NCBI GenBank assembly: GCA_026986235.1
Contig: JALSOY010000215.1
Coordinates: 1 to 8,278, forward strand
Direction: 5' to 3'
Length of the DNA stretch: 8,278 nucleotides
From: Caldifarciminota bacterium
GTDB lineage: Bacteria; Hydrothermota; Hydrothermia; B15-G9; WFZT01
Below the pieces are notes generated by a model. That model saw only the letters and a program-made list of their open reading frames with translations, was not told where the DNA came from and ran no database searches. A program made the translations under genes and the position numbers. Position 1 is the stretch's first letter. Every line of letters begins with the position of its first letter. This document shows positions 1-6,546 of this stretch, in pieces.

Positions 1-1
1 G

Positions 2-460
2 AAAGAGGGTGATTTTTACAGGTTAAATACGGAATTGATATATCTGGACATCCTGGAATTTCTAAGATTTTACCGTCTTGCAAGAGATGCGGAGAAGAGG
101 GGGAAAGACTTTCTTGCCTTTGACAACTTCAGGGCTGCCGTTGACCTGGTCTTTGGAAGACCATTTGAGGGGTTACCCGTGGAATCCTGCGAGGATTCCT
201 ATCAGGCTCTAATGGGTATGATCGAGCACTCTTTTGAACGCATTTGTGAAATGTGCCTTGTGATCGGAAAAACAAGGGAGGCAAGAGAACTTTCTGAATT
301 TGCGAGAAACATTTTCCCGTTCAACGAAAAGTTTTACCGCTATCCCGTGAGATCCTATCTCGTCGAGGGCAGGAGGCTGAGGGCGAGAAAGGAACTCCAG
401 ACCATGAAAAGAATCTACGAAAACGAATTCGGGGAGCCTTTTAAAATGGAGATCCACTGA
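2..460 (+). CDS. BTAD-containing transcriptional regulator, C-terminal part (5' end outside window)
   Basis: The reading frame is open from base 2 to the TGA at 458-460 (152 residues visible) and has no start of its own, so the gene begins upstream. An internal TTG at 35 is not a convincing start because the recognisable domain already begins before it (GDFYRLNTELIYLDILEF). The pattern is a bacterial transcriptional activator domain of the SARP/AfsR/DnrI type: a Y-R-L-N strand, an acidic D-x-x-E-F helix, an A-x-x-L-x-x-G-x-P-F-x-x-L-P segment near residues 45-60, and a closing 'EFGEP' like the usual 'lG.eP' end. In this family the domain is a TPR-like helical bundle, normally preceded by a winged-helix DNA-binding domain, and sometimes accompanied by ATPase or TPR modules. 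Those parts would lie off the left edge. The gene ends 56 bp before the exported-protein gene on the same strand, so it may regulate that gene, which is an inference. The domain call is fairly secure; the target is unknown. Confidence 0.72.
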   Translation, partial: KEGDFYRLNTELIYLDILEFLRFYRLARDAEKRGKDFLAFDNFRAAVDLVFGRPFEGLPVESCEDSYQALMGMIEHSFERICEMCLVIGKTREARELSEFARNIFPFNEKFYRYPVRSYLVEGRRLRARKELQTMKRIYENEFGEPFKMEIH

Positions 461-489
461 GTCGGAAAAAATTTCAAATCCACATGTTA

Positions 490-515
490 ATTACACCTCC
501 AAAAGGAGGTGTAAT
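490..515 (+). promoter_or_regulatory. Perfect 11-bp hairpin sequestering the Shine-Dalgarno sequence
   Basis: The arm at 490-500 (attacacctcc) is the exact reverse complement of the arm at 505-515 (ggaggtgtaat), separated by the loop AAAA at 501-504. In RNA this is an 11-bp stem with five G-C pairs and a tetraloop. The right arm contains nearly all of the Shine-Dalgarno sequence for the ATG at 517, and the left arm carries an anti-SD-like CACCTCC. Folding would block ribosome binding, so translation may depend on melting, on coupling to upstream translation, or on a bound factor. As DNA, the 26-bp palindrome could instead be an operator. No run of T follows, which argues against an intrinsic terminator. 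The pairing is read directly; the regulatory role is inferred. Confidence 0.7.
503..511 (+). promoter_or_regulatory. Strong ribosome binding site fixing the exported-protein start at 517
   Basis: AAGGAGGTG is an almost perfect complement of the 16S rRNA 3' end and lies 5 nt before the ATG at 517. It decides the start: the in-frame ATG at 484 has only A/T-rich sequence and no Shine-Dalgarno before it. The site is buried in the hairpin at 490-515. Confidence 0.85.
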
Positions 516-516
516 C

Positions 517-2736
517 ATGATTTTACTCTTGGTGCTCCTGTCTTTTTCTCCTCTGGTATTGAGTACAAAAGCAGATTTCAGGGCAGGTCAACTCTCGGGT
601 GTTTACGCAACGCAGGAGGAGGGTGACGGTAAGCTGATGCTTGCAACCACTGTTTACAATGGTAAGTTCAACGAGCAGGACGATTCCCTCGATGGGTGGA
701 CGGATCTCAGTACAGGAAATGGTATCAAAACGGTTGAGGTGATAGATGGAGGTGGAAGGACAACCGTTTTGCATCTATACGCAGCCAATGCATCAAGGGC
801 GGTCGTCTCTCAGATTCTCACCCACGATCTTGATAACCTTACCAGGTTCAACTTTGAGGCGTATCCCGTGAGCTCAGAGATCTTTTCCGGTAGATTCACC
901 CTCGGTGTGATGGCCAGGGACAGCCAGGGTAACGAGCTTTTTAACTCATGGCTGACATATTTGATCGATGGGGAATACCTACCCCGTGATTACGACTGGA
1001 GAGCCCAGACAGAAAGGGACGAGTGGAACACCTACAGGTTTGATCTCAAACAGGGGATAATAAAGCATCTTCTACCGGGATATTCCTGGTCTGATGTGGC
1101 ATCAATTGAAATAGCCTTTTCAGCTCAGGCTGACGGTCCAACATCAACCTATGGAGTGCTGATCGACAATGTCTGGGCAGCTTCCTTCGTTGACGACAAC
1201 TTTGACGATGGGAGTATTAATACTGACAGGTGGACGGTTTATGAAAACATCTACAAAATCTCAGAGGAAAACGGGTATCTGCGTTTTTACGGGTTTGACA
1301 ACTCTGATACGAAGTGGTCTTCCGTAGACAGGGAGAACGAGCTGGTGGATCTCTGCGAGGTTTCGGCTAAGGTGAAGCACCAGTACATGGAAAGCGAGGA
1401 GGGTCAGGAGTTCGAAATCGGTTTTTACAGTCCGGGATCGGGGAAATATCTGATTCTCAGGGCACATAAGCAGTCAGATGGTGGTTTCTACTATGTTGAA
1501 TCCTATGATGGAGTAAACTGGGAATCACATCAGCTCGGTTCCTATGAATTTTTGAGTTCCTCGGATTACTGGACATGGAGGCTCATTTACAGGGACCAGA
1601 AGTTTGAGGCGTGGATTGACGGCAAAATGGTAGCACGGGTTACGGGATTTGACATGAGTGATTTCTATCCTTACATTGCTGCGAGTGACAACGACAACGA
1701 CCCGGACGATTCTATAGAGTGTAGAGTTGACGACTTCTGCTTTTTCGACCTTTCCTCCGGTGATCACGACGGGCGGTATGTTAATGGAGGAACATTCATC
1801 TCTGGCATCCTCGATGCAGGATTTGCAGCTGATTTCGATTCACTCGTCTGGAAGGGTAATTTTCCTGTGGGTACGAATGTGAAGATGCAGGTGAGGACTT
1901 CCTGGAGCAGTGATGATTTACAGAATCAGGAGTGGTGGGGTCCTTCAGGGGTAGGTACATACTTTACAGGTTCAGGCCAGACTTTTCACATTTATCACGA
2001 TGGCCACAGGTATATTCAAATAAGGGTTGAAATGACCACTACCGATTCAACTCTCACGCCTGAGATCGATTCAATTATCGTCTTTTACGATTCCATGGCA
2101 GTCGTGGAGGGAGATAGTGGAGTTGTCACCCTTCAGCCTGGTGACCGCTCAGTGGTTCAATACGATGAAAACGGCTTCAGGACTGCGGTCGTGCATCTTC
2201 ATAACTATCAGCCATCCGGTGGGTTCTCCATTGCCGTTCATCGAGAGTCTCATCCTGCCCTCGGGGGTGTGATTGAAAGGTGGTGGAGAATTGAGCCAGG
2301 AGGAACATTTAACACGGCAAATCTGAATTTCATGTATCAGAATAGTGAGGTTCCCGATCCCATCAGGGAGGATGCCCTCGTTGGTATAAGGTACGGATCG
2401 GGGAACATGGAGCAGTTCCCAGCATCTCTGGCCGATACAGAACTCAACTATTTTTATATTGCAGGAGTCACTTCTCTATCCGACTGGACTCTGGGACTTT
2501 CAACTGCCACAGGAGTTGTGGAGGAAATAGTTCCGGTTACTGTGAGGAAAAATGGAGTGATTCTCCAGAGAGATGGATCTGTCTCGATATTCGATCCTTC
2601 CGGGAGACGGATATTTGGAGGCCTTTGTAGAAAAGGTACATTTGTCAGATTGAAGAATGCGGGTGTGTACTTCTTGGTCTATAAAAACACGGGCAGGATT
2701 TATAAACTCGTCTGGTTACCGGGTATCAGTCCTTGA
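517..2736 (+). CDS. Large exported multidomain protein with T9SS-like C-terminal sorting tail
   Basis: A protein of 739 residues. The start at 517 is chosen for its strong ribosome binding site; the longer start at 484 adds 11 residues. The N-terminus is a hydrophobic signal peptide (MILLLVLLSFSPLVLS), unusual in having no Lys or Arg before the hydrophobic core. I see four beta-rich regions: about 40-223, a carbohydrate-binding-like sandwich ending in a 'vliDNVW' motif; about 226-412, a LamG/concanavalin-like module opening 'DDNFDDGSINTDRW'; about 425-527, a module with 'SGILDAGF' and 'RYIQIRVEM', a style seen in surface proteins with discoidin-like folds; and about 530-665, a 'RWWRIEP...NLNFMYQ' region of the type that precedes sorting domains. 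The last 50 or so residues (SIFDPSGRR...AGVYFLVYKNTG) match the general pattern of Por/T9SS type A sorting domains. It is probably secreted or displayed on the surface and may bind glycans. No catalytic residues are recognisable and the ligand is unknown. A few nucleotides separate it from comF, so the two may be co-transcribed. Confidence 0.82.
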   Translation: MILLLVLLSFSPLVLSTKADFRAGQLSGVYATQEEGDGKLMLATTVYNGKFNEQDDSLDGWTDLSTGNGIKTVEVIDGGGRTTVLHLYAANASRAVVSQILTHDLDNLTRFNFEAYPVSSEIFSGRFTLGVMARDSQGNELFNSWLTYLIDGEYLPRDYDWRAQTERDEWNTYRFDLKQGIIKHLLPGYSWSDVASIEIAFSAQADGPTSTYGVLIDNVWAASFVDDNFDDGSINTDRWTVYENIYKISEENGYLRFYGFDNSDTKWSSVDRENELVDLCEVSAKVKHQYMESEEGQEFEIGFYSPGSGKYLILRAHKQSDGGFYYVESYDGVNWESHQLGSYEFLSSSDYWTWRLIYRDQKFEAWIDGKMVARVTGFDMSDFYPYIAASDNDNDPDDSIECRVDDFCFFDLSSGDHDGRYVNGGTFISGILDAGFAADFDSLVWKGNFPVGTNVKMQVRTSWSSDDLQNQEWWGPSGVGTYFTGSGQTFHIYHDGHRYIQIRVEMTTTDSTLTPEIDSIIVFYDSMAVVEGDSGVVTLQPGDRSVVQYDENGFRTAVVHLHNYQPSGGFSIAVHRESHPALGGVIERWWRIEPGGTFNTANLNFMYQNSEVPDPIREDALVGIRYGSGNMEQFPASLADTELNYFYIAGVTSLSDWTLGLSTATGVVEEIVPVTVRKNGVILQRDGSVSIFDPSGRRIFGGLCRKGTFVRLKNAGVYFLVYKNTGRIYKLVWLPGISP

Positions 2737-2767
2737 TTTTGCCCGGGATCTGGTAAAAAATCACACT

Positions 2768-3463
2768 ATGTTAAAAATTATCGAGCCGGTGCTGGATCTG
2801 ATAGCTCCACCACTGTGTGTGGTCTGCCGGAAGGAACCTGGAGTTGTATGCAGTAGTTGCGATAAAAAACTTGAAAAGTACAGGATTACCCGAAATTTCT
2901 GCCTCAAGTGTGGAGGTGTTTTCGATGGCAGGGTGTGTCCGAGATGTCGTGACATAAAGTTCTCCTTTGAATTTAACAGGTCGGTCTTCGTCTATGAAGG
3001 TGAGATACGGAACATAGTTGAAGATTTTAAGTACAGAAAGATACGCTCCCTCGTCGGTTACATGGCCGAAAAGATGGCGGATCTTATAGTAAGAGAATTT
3101 CCCGTCATCGATGTCATGGTACCAATACCACTTCATCCCACGAAAAAGCGGGAGAGAGGATTTTCCCAGACAGAGGTCCTTGCCCTTGAGATCTCAGGGT
3201 TAACGGGAATACCGGTAAACACCGGAGATCTTGTGAGAATCAGGAATACGAGGGCACAGGCAAACCTGAGTCGTGAGATGAGGCTGAAGAACCTGAAGGG
3301 GGCCTTTAAATTGAGAAACCCTTCAAACTTTCTGGGCAAAAAGATCCTTCTTCTTGATGATGTAATGACCACAGGGGCAACCGTTAACGAGGCGGCAAAA
3401 CTTTTTAAAAGGGTGAAGGGTACTGAGGTCTATTCTATGACTTTTGCGATAGCAGCCTTCTAA
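2768..3463 (+). CDS. comF: ComF family phosphoribosyltransferase-like protein
   Basis: A protein of 231 residues, the usual ComF length. The N-terminus has two cysteine clusters likely to bind zinc: C17-x2-C20 with C28-x2-C31, then C45-x2-C48 with C57-x2-C60. After 'FKYRK' near residue 87 comes the PRT core: 'VPIPLHP...RERGFSQ' and the PRPP-binding motif LLLDDVMTTGAT at 194-205. In naturally transformable bacteria ComF helps handle incoming single-stranded DNA and is required for efficient uptake. The family is also widespread where competence is unproven, so its job here is not certain. The ATG at 2768 is chosen because 'LDLIAPPLCVVC' directly after it is the standard family N-terminus. An open frame extends upstream to 2657 but only overlaps the previous gene. 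The Shine-Dalgarno sequence is weak, so translation may be coupled to the upstream gene, which ends 31 bp earlier. The 3' end overlaps the opposing flippase gene by 29 bp. Confidence 0.9.
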   Translation: MLKIIEPVLDLIAPPLCVVCRKEPGVVCSSCDKKLEKYRITRNFCLKCGGVFDGRVCPRCRDIKFSFEFNRSVFVYEGEIRNIVEDFKYRKIRSLVGYMAEKMADLIVREFPVIDVMVPIPLHPTKKRERGFSQTEVLALEISGLTGIPVNTGDLVRIRNTRAQANLSREMRLKNLKGAFKLRNPSNFLGKKILLLDDVMTTGATVNEAAKLFKRVKGTEVYSMTFAIAAF

Positions 3464-4754
3464 AGTTGACTTTTGTAATCAGCAAGAAAACCAGAAGTGC
3501 AAGTAATATACCGATGATCCTGTGGATGATGGAAAGAATTGAAAGTACGGTAATGACAGCGGAACTTCTGTCCGGTTTGAGCAGTACCCTGTCGGTTACC
3601 CTGCTTTTAATGTAAATTCCCGCAAAGAGGTGTCCCAGGGGATAGGCTGAGGCGAGTGCGGGGAAACCGGCCTTCAAACCCAGAACAACGAATGAAACCA
3701 GAAAGACCACCATCCAGATGAGATTGTGAACAAAAAAGCTCTTCATGTCACCTATTGATCTGAGGTAAACGGCGTCAATGGAATAGGTTGCACTGATTAT
3801 TATTCCCGTTCCGAGGATCAGCAGGGCTGGATATGCGTCAAGATAGGATTTTGTGGAAATAAGTAAAATCAAAGGCTTTCCGGCAACGAGAAAGATGAGG
3901 AAAACAGAGGCTGATAGGACGACATAAACTTTTTTCATCTCCACCAGAGAAGGCAGGATCTCCTCTCTTCTCATATCCCTTTCACTTATTTCCGGTGAGA
4001 TGATGTCCAGTGGCACCTGAAACATCCTTCTTGAGAAGTTGTCTATCCGCCTTGCCACGGTAAAGGATGCCAGAATCTCGTAACCTGCTATGTATGGCGT
4101 GAGAATTCTGTATAGATACATGAAAACGGGATGAAAGAGCTGGTTGAGAAAGGAGTATTTCCAGTAGTCCCGGATCTCCCTGAATATAACCGCAACTTCA
4201 CTGTAAACGATCTTCACACCTTCTCCAAACCAGAAGGTGAAAAATGTTGAAAGGCCGGCAACGAGGAAGATACCCCCGAGTGTCTCGAGCGTAAGAGAAT
4301 GCTTGAAAAAGAAGAGGAGAGAGATAAAGATCGCAGATCTCAATAAAGTGAGGAGAAAGAGAAAGGCCACCTTTTTCCGACCTATAAGGTAGGCGCTTAT
4401 GAGGGGATGAACGCCGTAAACATACACCCCGGCGTAGAGAATCCAGAAGTGGAGCTGCTGGTAAATCAGGTATCCGGGAGCGGCCGTCAGAGCAAGCCCC
4501 GTAAAGTATATTAGAAAGGACAGGTTTAGAAGTGTGTGGTTTTCCTCCTCTCCATACTTCGGGATAAACCTTGGAAAGAGGTACGGGAATCCTGCGAAGA
4601 AGAAAGACGAGATGAAGGATGCAAGACCGATGACAAAAAATATCTGACCAACGACGAATTTGGACAGGAAAATGGTAAAGAGCTTCACCTGTACAAAGGA
4701 GGCGAACATGTCAACCAGTCTTGCCGTGTAAAGGAACCCGGTCCTCTTCAGCAT
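3435..4754 (-). CDS. MVF/Wzx-type oligosaccharide flippase (polysaccharide export membrane protein)
   Basis: A protein of 439 residues, very hydrophobic, with roughly 12 membrane segments spread over its length. Examples are residues 9-30, 36-57, 74-96, 100-122 and 128-150, and the last segment at about 408-430 is followed by a short basic tail. The layout, with charged loops between evenly spaced helices and an arginine-rich central loop ('FTVARRIDNFSRRMFQVP'), fits the polysaccharide biosynthesis/Wzx branch of the MOP superfamily. These proteins flip undecaprenyl-linked sugar units across the inner membrane for O-antigen, capsule or exopolysaccharide. The substrate cannot be read from sequence, and other MOP members are possible. 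It is the last gene of the leftward operon: its ATG shares one base with the TAA of the lipoprotein gene (TAATG), and its Shine-Dalgarno is poor, so translational coupling is likely. No glycosyltransferase or polymerase gene is in the window. Its TAG stop lies inside comF on the other strand. Confidence 0.8.
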   Translation of the reverse strand: MLKRTGFLYTARLVDMFASFVQVKLFTIFLSKFVVGQIFFVIGLASFISSFFFAGFPYLFPRFIPKYGEEENHTLLNLSFLIYFTGLALTAAPGYLIYQQLHFWILYAGVYVYGVHPLISAYLIGRKKVAFLFLLTLLRSAIFISLLFFFKHSLTLETLGGIFLVAGLSTFFTFWFGEGVKIVYSEVAVIFREIRDYWKYSFLNQLFHPVFMYLYRILTPYIAGYEILASFTVARRIDNFSRRMFQVPLDIISPEISERDMRREEILPSLVEMKKVYVVLSASVFLIFLVAGKPLILLISTKSYLDAYPALLILGTGIIISATYSIDAVYLRSIGDMKSFFVHNLIWMVVFLVSFVVLGLKAGFPALASAYPLGHLFAGIYIKSRVTDRVLLKPDRSSAVITVLSILSIIHRIIGILLALLVFLLITKVNFRRLLSQKS

Positions 4755-5608
4755 TAGCGGTGTCTTATCAATCTGAGACCTCTAACTTTCTGGAAGTATG
4801 CATCGAACCTGACCTTTCCGTTTACCGTATCGATGGCAGTGGGATCTATGTAGATAAGACCGTAGTAACCATCCCCGGTACATACCTCGATTAGCAGTGC
4901 CTCCACGAAATTGTTGACCATAATGGGAATACCAAAGAGTCCACCCTCTTCCAGTGGAGGGAGGATGTGGTCTCTCATGGGATACTGGACTCTATCGAAC
5001 TTCGTGCTCTTAAACTCGCATCTGAAGTTTATAAGGGAGGAGTCGTGTGGAAACCTGTAAATTCTGTGGGGAGACATGAAGTAATATGTCCCTGTCCATC
5101 CTGTGTCGAGATTCGTCAGGTAAAAGTCTATTCTGGGACAGAATGTGTGTTCCCTCATGGGATAAGTGTAGCCGGCACCTGAAAGGGTATCAAATCCAAA
5201 TCCTGAGTTGAAAAGAGGAGGTTGTTCAAGGTCAAGCTCGTACAGTTCGATGTCTCTGGTCAAAACCGGCACCGTACTGACGACATTGGAGGAGTCGCTG
5301 ACACCTATTTCGAATATGTAGGCCCGTACATAGTAGTAGCCCGTGGTATCTCCCGGATTGATTATGTCGTAGAGGGCCGCTGTTGTGTCTATTGGCCTGA
5401 AAGTGCTGTCGAAGATGGATTTAAAGTAAATGATGTAGCCGTCAGGAATCCCGGAATCAGGAGCTTCCCAGGTAAGTTTTACATAGAGTCCGTTATTTGC
5501 AGAGGCAATTTTCAGGTTTCTGGGGGGAGGAACCGTTTCCACACCGGGATACTCTTCGACCACGCAACCGGAAAGTAAAAGAAGTGAAGCCAGAATTAAC
5601 CTTTTCAT
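4754..5608 (-). CDS. Lipoprotein with fibronectin-III-like domain and unrecognised C-terminal region
   Basis: A protein of 284 residues. The N-terminus MKRLILASLLLLSGC is a textbook lipoprotein signal: Lys-Arg, a hydrophobic core, a lipobox LSGC and the lipidated Cys at 15. Residues 16-17 are Val-Val, so there is no Asp at +2 and outer-membrane sorting is plausible in a Gram-negative cell. Residues about 27-115 look like a fibronectin type III domain: 'PPPRNLKIAS', 'VKLTWEAPDSGIPDGYIIY', 'GYYYVRAYI', 'SDSSNVVS'. The rest, about 120-284, I do not recognise. It contains the motif YPMR[E/D]H twice, exactly 60 residues apart (149 and 209), and is rich in Tyr, Phe and Asp. The ATG at 5608 is preferred over the GTG at 5614 because a purine-rich ribosome binding site lies 5 nt before it. 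The gene sits between proline dehydrogenase and the flippase and overlaps the flippase by 1 nt, so it could be an envelope partner of the export step, which is an inference. Confidence 0.75.
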   Translation of the reverse strand: MKRLILASLLLLSGCVVEEYPGVETVPPPRNLKIASANNGLYVKLTWEAPDSGIPDGYIIYFKSIFDSTFRPIDTTAALYDIINPGDTTGYYYVRAYIFEIGVSDSSNVVSTVPVLTRDIELYELDLEQPPLFNSGFGFDTLSGAGYTYPMREHTFCPRIDFYLTNLDTGWTGTYYFMSPHRIYRFPHDSSLINFRCEFKSTKFDRVQYPMRDHILPPLEEGGLFGIPIMVNNFVEALLIEVCTGDGYYGLIYIDPTAIDTVNGKVRFDAYFQKVRGLRLIRHR

Positions 5609-5610
5609 AA

Positions 5611-6531
5611 TCACCCTCTAAAAATGTTTTTAACGATAAAAAATACATTTGCCGGCCGTTCGGCGAGTCTCCTCATAAAGTAAGGATACCACTCTGTTCC
5701 GTAAGGTATGTAAACTCTCATTGTATGGCCTTTTTCAGCAATTTCAACCTGCAGGTCCCTTCTTATCCCGTAGAGCATCTGAAATTCGTAGCTTTCATGG
5801 GGTATGTGGTGTTTTTTTACATAATCAAAGGCGTGGTTTATGATTTTTTCATCGTGTGTGGCAATAGCGGTGTGAACTCCATTCGTGTGAGCATCTAACA
5901 GCATTTCCATAAGCCTGATGTAATTTTTATCAACATCCTTTTTCCGGGGAAAGGCAATTTCAGGTGGTTCTTTGTACGCCCCTTTGCAGAGCCTGACATT
6001 GGCCCCCACATCTATGAGGTTCCTTATATCCCTTTCACTTCTGTACAGATAAGCCTGAATGACAATACCCACATGATTTCCGAACTCCTCGTGTAGTCTG
6101 TAAAAGATCTCAAGTGTCCTATCGGTATAGGTGGAATCTTCCATGTCAATTCGCACGAAGTTGTTGTAGGATTTTGCCCTTTCAACGACGCGTCTCACAT
6201 TCTGGTAGCAGAAGTCAAAGTCGATGTCGAGTCCCATCTGGGTAAGCTTGAGAGATGCGTGGCTTTTTACGCCGTTCCTCTGGATCTCGTCAAGGATCTT
6301 TATGTATTCGTCTGCCGCCTTTATGGCCTCTTCTCTGGATGTTACATTTTCACCGAGATGGTCGAGAGTGCCGAATATGTTCCTCTGGTTCAGCTCCCTT
6401 ACGACCCTTATTGCATCATCAAGGGTCTCTCCTGCCACAAATCTCATGGCGAGGTTCCTTGTGGGAGCAAACTTCATGAACAAACCTTCAAGATCTCTTC
6501 TGTGTGAAAGGTAGATGAAAAATGTCCTCAT
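5611..6531 (-). CDS. putA: Proline dehydrogenase (mono-functional, FAD-dependent PRODH)
   Basis: A protein of 306 residues, the size of stand-alone PRODH enzymes such as that of Thermus thermophilus. It lacks the P5C dehydrogenase and DNA-binding parts of bifunctional PutA. The enzyme oxidises L-proline to pyrroline-5-carboxylate with FAD and passes electrons to the quinone pool, acting at the inner membrane face. Diagnostic motifs of the beta/alpha barrel are present: LDHLGE at 56-61, KLTQMGLD at 95-102, 'RIDMEDS', 'QAYLYRSE', 'VRLCKGAYKE', 'ATHD', 'FQMLYGIR', and RRLAER at 287-292, whose paired arginines match those that bind the proline carboxylate in PutA. The catalytic set appears intact. 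The ATG at 6531 is preferred over the GTG at 6549 because AAAGGAG lies 8 nt upstream of it. No P5C dehydrogenase gene is visible. Placement between a diguanylate cyclase and a lipoprotein is unusual. The symbol is used in the family sense; stand-alone forms are also called putB, fadM or prodh. Confidence 0.93.
   Translation of the reverse strand: MRTFFIYLSHRRDLEGLFMKFAPTRNLAMRFVAGETLDDAIRVVRELNQRNIFGTLDHLGENVTSREEAIKAADEYIKILDEIQRNGVKSHASLKLTQMGLDIDFDFCYQNVRRVVERAKSYNNFVRIDMEDSTYTDRTLEIFYRLHEEFGNHVGIVIQAYLYRSERDIRNLIDVGANVRLCKGAYKEPPEIAFPRKKDVDKNYIRLMEMLLDAHTNGVHTAIATHDEKIINHAFDYVKKHHIPHESYEFQMLYGIRRDLQVEIAEKGHTMRVYIPYGTEWYPYFMRRLAERPANVFFIVKNIFRG
5614..5619 (-). promoter_or_regulatory. Ribosome binding site of the lipoprotein gene, abutting the stop of the upstream gene
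   Basis: On the minus strand this reads AGAGGG, 5 nt before the ATG at 5608, and it runs directly into the TGA of proline dehydrogenase. It supports the ATG at 5608 over the GTG at 5614, which would overlap the stop as GTGA but has nothing suitable before it. Confidence 0.65.
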
Positions 6532-6539
6532 TATATCCA

Positions 6540-6546
6540 CTCCTTT
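6540..6546 (-). promoter_or_regulatory. Ribosome binding site of proline dehydrogenase, overlapping the upstream stop codon
   Basis: On the minus strand this reads AAAGGAG. It shares one base with the TGA stop of the receiver-GGDEF gene and lies 8 nt before the ATG at 6531. This settles the start in favour of 6531 rather than the in-frame GTG at 6549. Confidence 0.75.

Larger units (their letters stand above)
461..516 (+). other. Intergenic leader between the BTAD regulator and the exported-protein gene
   Basis: This is the largest non-coding gap in the window at 56 bp. Its left half is A/T-rich (an A6 run at 466-471) and its right half is a perfect inverted repeat covering the ribosome binding site. 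I see no convincing sigma-70 type -35/-10 pair and no U-tract after the hairpin, so neither a promoter nor a terminator can be claimed. Read-through from the BTAD gene is the simplest expectation. Confidence 0.6.

Noticed and set aside
490..520. Intrinsic transcription terminator for the BTAD gene
   Set aside because: The hairpin is perfect but is followed by TCATGATTTT rather than a T-run, and it contains the ribosome binding site of the next gene.
2657..2767. N-terminal extension of comF by 37 residues
   Set aside because: These codons overlap the sorting tail of the preceding gene in another frame and do not resemble ComF. The family N-terminus begins at the ATG at 2768.
2771..3136. 121-residue minus-strand open frame
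   Set aside because: It is antisense to the zinc-ribbon and PRT core of comF, and its composition is that of a shadow frame.
5222..5578. 118-residue plus-strand open frame
   Set aside because: It lies wholly antisense to the lipoprotein gene, whose signal peptide, lipobox and FN3-like domain are convincing. The plus-strand product has no recognisable features.
6224..6514. Several plus-strand open frames of 74-96 residues
   Set aside because: Three overlapping frames lie opposite the conserved proline dehydrogenase barrel. None has a ribosome binding site or a recognisable domain.
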